DNA of 11,451 nt from Streptosporangiaceae bacterium. GTDB lineage: Bacteria > Actinomycetota > Actinomycetes > Streptosporangiales > Streptosporangiaceae. The DNA lies in NCBI GenBank assembly GCA_030039095.1, contig JASHQP010000595.1, positions 1 to 11,451 on the forward strand, read 5' to 3'. The first letter of the stretch is position 1, and each line of letters begins with the position of its first letter. The translations under genes and the position numbers were made by a program. The notes under the pieces are model-generated. The model was not told the DNA's origin. It saw only the letters and a list, made by a program, of their open reading frames with translations, and did not search any database. Shown piece after piece: positions 6,832 to 11,451 of the stretch.

Positions 6832-8270
6832 CGTTCCTCCGATCGGCGAGTGATCGTGGACGCGAGGGTGCGGGCGAGGATCACGACGTCCAGCCATGGC
6901 GACCAGTACTCGATGTACTGGTTGTCGAAACGGGCGCGCTCGACGATCGAGGTGTCCCCGTTGAGGCCGTGGACCTGTGCCCAGCCGGTCAGGCCGGCCT
7001 GCATCCTGGTCCGGTCGCTGTACCGCAGGATCTCGTGGCCAAACTGATCGGCGAAATACGGCCGCTCCGGCCTGGGGCCGACCAGCGACAGGTCCCCGCG
7101 CAGCACGTTCCAGAGCTGCGGCAGCTCGTCCAGGTGCGTGTCACGCAGCCAGCGGCCCAGGGCACTGCTCTGATGCCCGGATACCCCCCACGAGGTGTCA
7201 GGGTCGGCGCTGCCGCTGAGCGTGCGCAGCTTGACGACCGACGACGTCCGGCCGCGGCCGGTGACCCGCTGCTGGCGGAACAGCGCGGTCTGGCCCGTCC
7301 GCAGCCTGATCGCTGCGGAAAGGACGAACAGCACTGGCGCCGCCGCGATCAGCAAGGTCGCCGCGATGACCACGTCGAGGGTGCGCTTCAGCGCCAGGCT
7401 CACGACCGAACGGCTCAGGCGCCGGAGCGGGATCAGCGGTATGCCCCAGATCTCGTCCAGGCAGGCGCGCGGCACCGCCATGCCGACCTCGTAGAGCCGC
7501 GGCACCACGCAGATGTCGGCGCGCAGTGGCCCAGCCGCGCGCAGCACGTTGACCAGGTCCTCGTCCTTGCACGCGGCGTAGCACACGATGACCCGGCGGA
7601 TGCCGAGCGTGGTGACGACCTGCGCGAGGTCGGCGGGCACGCCGAGCGACGGGAGTGCCAGGTCTCGGCGGGGCGGGCCGTAGTCCAGGTAGCCCCGCAC
7701 CCGGAGCCCCAGCTCCGGGTGCGCGCGCATCAGCTCGCCGATGTGCGCACCGAACGTCCCTGCCCCGATGATGATCGCTGACTCGCCGAGCAGGCCGCCG
7801 CGCCGTGCGGTGCGCAGCACCGCGCACACCGCGATGCGGAACGCGATCATCAGGCCGGCCGACCAGAGCGCGAGCCGGACAGCGGCCCCGGCCGGCATCC
7901 ACAGCAGCAGCGCCAGCAACGGCAGCGCGGCCGCTGTGATGATCCGCCCGGCCTGGTCGGCGACGCGCAGGCAGATCCGCAGCCGGTGCAGCCCCAGTGC
8001 GCCGAGGACGCAGAGGACGGCGAGCGCGTAGAGTATTTCCGGCGCTGCCGCCCTCCCTGCCACCCCGACGGCGGCGGCCAGCGCGAGGGCGTCGGCAGCT
8101 GGCAGCGCCACGACCGGCACGATCCGGCTGGCCCGCCCGGCTCGGTGCGCCCGCCGCTGCTGGCGCGCGAGCTGGGCCGGCCGGTCAAACCCCCCGTCAC
8201 CGGGCCGCGCAGCAGGGACACGCCCGAACGGGTCCGTGTCCGCGCTGCGCTGCCCGAAGTCTCCGGTCAT
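6828..8270 (-). CDS. Polyprenyl glycosylphosphotransferase (WbaP/WcaJ/CpsE type), initiating sugar transferase
   Basis: 480 residues, membrane protein. It would transfer a hexose-1-phosphate from a nucleotide sugar to undecaprenyl or decaprenyl phosphate, starting the repeat unit. Order: a disordered N-terminus of about 50 residues; about four membrane helices (roughly 52-72, 78-95, 109-127, 131-150); a soluble domain with a dinucleotide-fold glycine motif IIIGAGTFGAHIGEL (166-180); then the catalytic bacterial sugar transferase domain from LKRTLDVVIAATLL (294-307, with a membrane helix), FRQQRV, VVKLRT, RDTHLDELPQLWNVLRGD (376-393), LVGPRPERP (397-404) and GLTGWAQVHGLNGD (426-439). These motifs are diagnostic. 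The ATG at 8270 overlaps the previous stop by one base (TAATG) and has no good ribosome site, implying coupled re-initiation. The next gene starts inside its stop (ATGA). Sugar specificity is not readable. Confidence 0.95.
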   Translation of the reverse strand: MTGDFGQRSADTDPFGRVPAARPGDGGFDRPAQLARQQRRAHRAGRASRIVPVVALPAADALALAAAVGVAGRAAAPEILYALAVLCVLGALGLHRLRICLRVADQAGRIITAAALPLLALLLWMPAGAAVRLALWSAGLMIAFRIAVCAVLRTARRGGLLGESAIIIGAGTFGAHIGELMRAHPELGLRVRGYLDYGPPRRDLALPSLGVPADLAQVVTTLGIRRVIVCYAACKDEDLVNVLRAAGPLRADICVVPRLYEVGMAVPRACLDEIWGIPLIPLRRLSRSVVSLALKRTLDVVIAATLLIAAAPVLFVLSAAIRLRTGQTALFRQQRVTGRGRTSSVVKLRTLSGSADPDTSWGVSGHQSSALGRWLRDTHLDELPQLWNVLRGDLSLVGPRPERPYFADQFGHEILRYSDRTRMQAGLTGWAQVHGLNGDTSIVERARFDNQYIEYWSPWLDVVILARTLASTITRRSEER

Positions 8271-9508
8271 TACCGGCCCGCTGCCACTGCTGCCCGGGAC
8301 CGGCTGCCCGTACTGGATCCGATGAGCTGCCGCGCCACCGTGGTGGCGGCGTGCTCGGAGCCGAAGACGAAGCGCATGACCGGCCCCATGGTCGGGGCGA
8401 CGGCGGGGCCCATGATGTACAGGCCGGGAACGGTGGTCTGGTAGTCGCGGCCCACCGCGGCGCTGCCGGTGCCCGGCACGTTGCGCAGGCCGGCCAGCAT
8501 CTGCTCGCCGAAGAACGACAGCCGGGTCATGTCCCACCGGTAGCCGGTGCCCGCGATCACGTGGTCGGCGCCGAGCTCACGCGTGCCGCCGACTCCGGTG
8601 AGCCCCAGGCGGACGCCGCCGTCCTGCATTCTTGCCCACTTGACCGACAGGCCGGTCAGGGTCGGGAACTGCCCCTCGACGCGCTCACGCAGCCAGCTTG
8701 CGCCGGCCGGGCCGAGCGCGGTCCTGGCCCGGTAGACCCGCGTGGACCGCGGCAGCCGGCGGAACGTGCCGGGGTGGTTGGAGTAGAACCAGGTCGCCCA
8801 GCCCGAGCCGAGGCCCGACTCGGGCTCCTTGAGCCGCTGCAGCAGCGGGCGGTCGAGCGCCAGCGGCAGGCCGTTCCAGCGGATGACGTCCTTCCTGGCG
8901 ACCAGCTGGACCTTGGCGCCCTTCTCGTGCAGCAGCGCGGCCGTCTCGAGCGCGGAGTTGCCGGCGCCGACGACGATGACCTCCTGGCCGGAGAAGACCC
9001 CCAGGTCGCTGTGGGCCGAGGAGTGCGTGCACACCGCCGACGGCAGCGCGGACAGCGGCTCGGGCACATAGGCGAACGCCTCGACGCCGATGGCCACGAC
9101 GACCTTGCGCGCCCGCACCTGCTCGGAATTCGCCAGCGTGACCTCGAAACCGTCGCCGACCTTGGCGATGTCGGTGACGAGCACCTCGTCGATGTCCGGC
9201 ACGAGTTGCTCACGGAACCACTGGCCGTAGGCGACGAACGTGTCCAGCGCCACCGGCAGGCCGTAGTCGCGGTAGGGCCGGCCGGTCGCCTTGCAGAAGG
9301 CCTCGAGCGTGTGCGTGTGGTCGGGGTCGGACAGGTTGGACGCGAACCCCTGCGACTTCAGGTACATGCCCTCGGGCATGAAGTCCCGCCAGAGCTGCAT
9401 GGGCAGCCCGAACTGACGCACGCTCACGCCGGCCTTACGCAGGTGCGCGCCGAGCGACAGTCCATACGGGCCGGCTCCGACGATCGCGACCTCAACGGCG
9501 TCGCTCAT
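8270..9508 (-). CDS. FAD-dependent oxidoreductase / monooxygenase-like flavoprotein
   Basis: 412 residues, cytosolic. Seen: N-terminal FAD-binding VAIVGAGPYGLSLGAHL (GxGxxG at residues 11-16), a conserved stretch MPEGMYLKSQGFASNLSDP (44-62), a second dinucleotide-binding motif VIVVGAGNSALETAALL (177-193) for NAD(P)H, and a late AGTGYRWD resembling the ATGY element of lysine/ornithine N-hydroxylases. Two nucleotide-binding motifs with this spacing fit class B flavin monooxygenases or their relatives; I do not see a clear BVMO/FMO fingerprint, so the reaction (N-hydroxylation, oxygenation or reduction) is open. The ATG at 9508 has AAGGAGG 10 nt upstream and overlaps the ATP-grasp stop as ATGA, so it should be made with that ligase. 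The substrate is likely to be linked to the ligase's product (inference). Confidence 0.88.
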   Translation of the reverse strand: MSDAVEVAIVGAGPYGLSLGAHLRKAGVSVRQFGLPMQLWRDFMPEGMYLKSQGFASNLSDPDHTHTLEAFCKATGRPYRDYGLPVALDTFVAYGQWFREQLVPDIDEVLVTDIAKVGDGFEVTLANSEQVRARKVVVAIGVEAFAYVPEPLSALPSAVCTHSSAHSDLGVFSGQEVIVVGAGNSALETAALLHEKGAKVQLVARKDVIRWNGLPLALDRPLLQRLKEPESGLGSGWATWFYSNHPGTFRRLPRSTRVYRARTALGPAGASWLRERVEGQFPTLTGLSVKWARMQDGGVRLGLTGVGGTRELGADHVIAGTGYRWDMTRLSFFGEQMLAGLRNVPGTGSAAVGRDYQTTVPGLYIMGPAVAPTMGPVMRFVFGSEHAATTVARQLIGSSTGSRSRAAVAAGR

Positions 9509-10881
9509 ACTTTTGTCCCCTCCTTGGGAGATCGCGGCTCCGTTTGCCGCGCTTTCTCGGTCTGACTTACTGGGGTAGTGACCAGCTGCGAGCGCGGCGC
9601 GCCCCGGCCGGCCCTGGCAGCGCCCCGGCCGCCGGAGAAACGGAAATCCGTGCTTGACGCCTTGCCCTGCGGCAGGCGGAGCGGCCTGGTGGCCACGCGC
9701 CAGCCCATGCGCAGGCACATCACCCCGAACGGCCGCAGGTCGTCGCGAGCGAACCATGCGGTCTCGTCGATCGTGCGCATCGACGCCAGCCACGACCGCA
9801 GGTCGAGCTCGCCGCCGCGCCAGTACCGGAACGCTGCGATCGGGTCGTAGTTCTCGACCACGAACCTGCGGGATACCTGCTCGCTCTCGGGTATGGCCTG
9901 CCCGGTCAGGTCGAGGTAGCAGGCCGTGGCGACGTCGGTGCCTGCGGCGTCGCGGAAGAGCTTGAACTGCGCGCCGATCCTGGGGTTGAAGTCCAGCAGC
10001 TTGTACTGGCCGTCCCTGGGGTCGTACCGGATGTCGAGGTCGAGGATCCCCTGGTAGCCGATGCTCTGCAGCAGTCCGGTGATCTGGTCGCGCAGCTTGT
10101 CGTTGGGCTCGGAGCGACCCAGGCAGGTCAGCCCCGCATGCGCCGGGTAGGACCTCTCCTTGACACCGGTGAACGCCGGGCGGCATGCCGAGCTGGCGTC
10201 GCAGTAGCCGTGGAAGAACCAGTCCTGCCCCGGCCCGTCCGGGATGAACTCCTGCAGCATCAGCCCGACGCCAGCCTCTGTGCACGCACGGTAGATGTCA
10301 TCGAGGTCACCGGTGTCGGCCAGGATCGAGGTGCTGCGTACCCTTCCGTGCCCGGTCCACGGAGATGCCAGCTTGGCGATCAGCGGGAAGCCCGTCACAG
10401 CCGCGAACCCGCGCGCCGCGTCCAGCGACTCCGGCATCGTGGCCTGCACGCTCGGCATGCCGACCTCCCGCAGCAGCTCGTGCAGCGAGTACTTGTCGGC
10501 AACCCGGCGGGGCAGATCCCGGGGCGGGGCCGGGAACAGGAAGTGCTCGCGGAGACCGTCCCCGTGCTCCGTGAGGAAGATCGAACCCGCGTCGTCGGTG
10601 GGGATGAGCACGGCGCGCTGGCCGATCCGCTCCGCGAGCCGCAGCAGGCCTGCCTGGACTCGCTCGACGTCGTCTGGGTTCGGCTGCCAGAAGAACCGGC
10701 CGTGCAGATACCTGGAGTTCGCCGCTGGCGCCCACGGCCCCTCGTGCACCCCGTAGACCGGCGCGCCGAGTCGTCCTAGGCTGCGGATGACACCAAGGCC
10801 GCCGTGATGCATGACGTTCGGGTCGAACTTCAACACCACCGCCGGCGTTGTCCCGGTGGCACGCGCGTTGTCGCTGCTCAT
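9505..10881 (-). CDS. ATP-grasp carboxylate-amine ligase
   Basis: 458 residues, cytosolic. ATP-grasp enzymes activate a carboxylate as acyl phosphate and join it to an amine or thiol. Seen: an N-terminal pre-ATP-grasp region (VVLKFDPNVMHHGGLGVIRSLGRLG, in two pieces at residues 15-39; then VYGVHEGPWAPAANSRYLHG), ADKYSLHELLREVGMPS (128-144), LIAKLASPW with the nucleotide lysine K170, LMLQEFIP (207-214), and metal-binding LDLDIRYDP and LLDFNPRIGAQF (D297, N299, R301). The last 50 residues are basic and low-complexity. The ATG at 10881 is the only plausible start in frame that gives the family N-terminus, though its ribosome site is weak (GGTGCG). The frame stays open to 11193, but that part has no coding character. 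It is the first gene of the coupled set. The amino and carboxyl substrates are unknown. Confidence 0.9.
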   Translation of the reverse strand: MSSDNARATGTTPAVVLKFDPNVMHHGGLGVIRSLGRLGAPVYGVHEGPWAPAANSRYLHGRFFWQPNPDDVERVQAGLLRLAERIGQRAVLIPTDDAGSIFLTEHGDGLREHFLFPAPPRDLPRRVADKYSLHELLREVGMPSVQATMPESLDAARGFAAVTGFPLIAKLASPWTGHGRVRSTSILADTGDLDDIYRACTEAGVGLMLQEFIPDGPGQDWFFHGYCDASSACRPAFTGVKERSYPAHAGLTCLGRSEPNDKLRDQITGLLQSIGYQGILDLDIRYDPRDGQYKLLDFNPRIGAQFKLFRDAAGTDVATACYLDLTGQAIPESEQVSRRFVVENYDPIAAFRYWRGGELDLRSWLASMRTIDETAWFARDDLRPFGVMCLRMGWRVATRPLRLPQGKASSTDFRFSGGRGAARAGRGAPRSQLVTTPVSQTEKARQTEPRSPKEGTKV

Positions 10882-11121
10882 CAGCGCACCGGCCGCGTGG
10901 GCTCGGGTACGGACACTGTGAATCCCCCTGGCGGTATGGCGGTCGTCACGCGCTACGCGGCACGTGCGATAAAACTGTGCCAGCTGCGTTAGCCCGGAAC
11001 ATCCGTCATCAGGGTGAGGAAATCTACCCACAGCGGCCGAGCATGAGCGCTGAGTGTCCCGCCACGGCCACGCTTCGCCTGTGCAGCAGGGCATTGCGGG
11101 TGCTGGGCCAGCGGGGTGAGA

Positions 11122-11173
11122 GCGGGGGTGATTCTCCCGCGAAAGGGCGCTGAAAACTGGCGCAGCGACGCCC
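11122..11173. promoter_or_regulatory. Two adjacent inverted repeats in the leader
   Basis: GCGGG at 11122-11126 pairs with CCCGC at 11136-11140. Next to it GGG plus CGCTG at 11145-11152 pairs with CAGCG at 11163-11167 and CCC at 11171-11173, with a three-base bulge. Read on the minus strand, the second hairpin is followed by TTTCGC. They could form an mRNA leader structure or weak attenuator about 240 bp before the ATP-grasp gene, if transcription starts upstream. This is pattern evidence only. Confidence 0.3.
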
Positions 11174-11273
11174 CATGCCCCCATGTCCCGCACCTTTCCC
11201 CACTACGCATTTGCTGTACGGCCGTGACAAGACACTACGTGCGTGACGTGGGAGGCATTCGGTATATTCCTGA

Positions 11274-11311
11274 GAAAATCGCAAGCGAGCGCAGCGCGCT
11301 CGAGTGAGATT
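11274..11311 (-). terminator. Candidate intrinsic terminator of an upstream minus-strand gene
   Basis: A perfect 7-bp stem, CGAGCGC (11286-11292) with GCGCTCG (11296-11302), encloses the three-base loop 11293-11295. An outer AATC/GATT pair (11277-11280 with 11308-11311) flanks it across symmetrical five-base internal loops. On the minus strand the structure runs into GATTTTCTC, a short T-rich run. This fits a weak intrinsic terminator for a gene ending near 11426. As the repeat is nearly symmetrical, it could instead be an operator. Confidence 0.35.
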
Positions 11312-11386
11312 GCGCACAGTGACAGATGCGCGTCGTGGTAAGGCTCCCTAGGGGCGCCGGGTGGCCCGGAGGGCTGGGGAGGCTGC

Positions 11387-11423
11387 GGCGCGCGGCGGGC
11401 CAGGCGCGCGGCGGGCCAGGCGC
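11387..11423. repeat. 16-bp tandem direct repeat, about 2.3 copies
   Basis: GGCGCGCGGCGGGCCA occurs at 11387-11402 and again without a gap at 11403-11418, and the first five bases of a third copy follow. It lies just downstream of the possible end of the upstream gene. Both copies are identical, which suggests recent slippage duplication. No function is evident. Confidence 0.8.
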
Positions 11424-11425
11424 CC

Positions 11426-11451
11426 TCAGGCCAGGCCGCGCACGGCGTCCG
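11426..11451 (-). CDS. Possible last codons of an upstream gene (5' part outside window)
   Basis: On the minus strand the window edge reads as DAVRGLA then TGA at 11426-11428. All seven codons end in G or C, as in genes of this genome. Only 26 bases are visible, so this may be chance; the terminator-like hairpin 115 bp downstream gives some support. No function can be given. Confidence 0.25.

Larger units (their letters stand above)
10882..11425. other. Gene-poor leader upstream of the operon
   Basis: About 540 bp without a credible gene on either strand; open frames here lack the G/C third-position bias. It must contain the promoter of the ATP-grasp-led operon. On the minus strand a TTGTCA at 11226-11231 (one mismatch to TTGACA) is followed only at a long 19-nt spacing by TAGTGG, so no convincing promoter can be named. 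The region is less GC-rich around 11140-11280 and holds several inverted repeats listed separately. No tRNA, known riboswitch or CRISPR repeat was recognised. Confidence 0.6.

Noticed and set aside
8271..8537. N-terminal extension of the glycosylphosphotransferase frame
   Set aside because: It would overlap 267 bp of the flavoprotein gene; the TAATG junction at 8270 gives a natural start.
7997..9565. Long plus-strand open frame opposite the flavoprotein gene
   Set aside because: Arg/Gly/Ala-rich antisense product; the minus strand has two GxGxxG motifs and a strong ribosome site.
10965..10985. TGGCAC followed by a T-rich stretch, resembling a sigma-54 promoter
   Set aside because: The -12 element does not match, and actinomycetes generally lack sigma-54.
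10882..11193. N-terminal extension of the ATP-grasp frame
   Set aside because: Codons here lack G/C third-position bias and the peptide has Cys/His/Arg-rich noise; the family N-terminus begins just after the ATG at 10881.
11244..11268. Plus-strand TATATT as a -10 box with an upstream TGACGT
   Set aside because: Spacing of 13 nt is too short and there is no plus-strand gene downstream.
11357..11369. Small hairpin CCGGG-TGG-CCCGG
   Set aside because: A 5-bp stem in such GC-rich DNA is expected by chance, and no T-run follows.

Overview
The window is very GC-rich, with codon third positions almost all G or C and strong Shine-Dalgarno sites. Gene families and composition point to an actinomycete (Actinomycetota), probably a filamentous or streptosporangial type; the genus cannot be read from the sequence. 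All nine convincing genes lie on the minus strand, so transcription runs from high to low coordinates.

Layout in the direction of transcription: (i) 11426-11451, possible last codons of an upstream gene; (ii) 10882-11425, a gene-poor leader of about 540 bp with a tandem repeat, a terminator-like hairpin and other inverted repeats; (iii) an ATP-grasp ligase (9505-10881); (iv) an FAD-dependent oxidoreductase (8270-9508); (v) a polyprenyl glycosylphosphotransferase (6828-8270); (vi) a polysaccharide deacetylase (5989-6831); (vii) a GT4 glycosyltransferase (4778-5974); (viii) a 218-bp gap; (ix) a PelF-type glycosyltransferase (3048-4559); (x) a protein with about 12 membrane segments (1577-3034); (xi) a LegB/GMD-like NDP-sugar 4,6-dehydratase (517-1512); (xii) a second SDR epimerase/reductase cut by the window edge (1-488).

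The first four genes are joined by ATGA, TAATG and ATGA junctions and the fifth follows after 14 bp, so they look like one translationally coupled operon. The remaining genes follow closely apart from the 218-bp gap.

Together the genes describe a cell-surface polysaccharide or glycolipid pathway. The dehydratase and SDR would make a deoxy or modified nucleotide sugar. The glycosylphosphotransferase would load the first sugar phosphate on a membrane polyprenyl carrier. The two GT4 enzymes would extend the chain, the deacetylase would remove N-acetyl groups, and the 12-TM protein is a candidate exporter or membrane partner. The ATP-grasp/flavoprotein pair at the head of the operon is unusual for a simple exopolysaccharide cluster and suggests an amide-linked, possibly oxidised, decoration. 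The product is not known from sequence alone.
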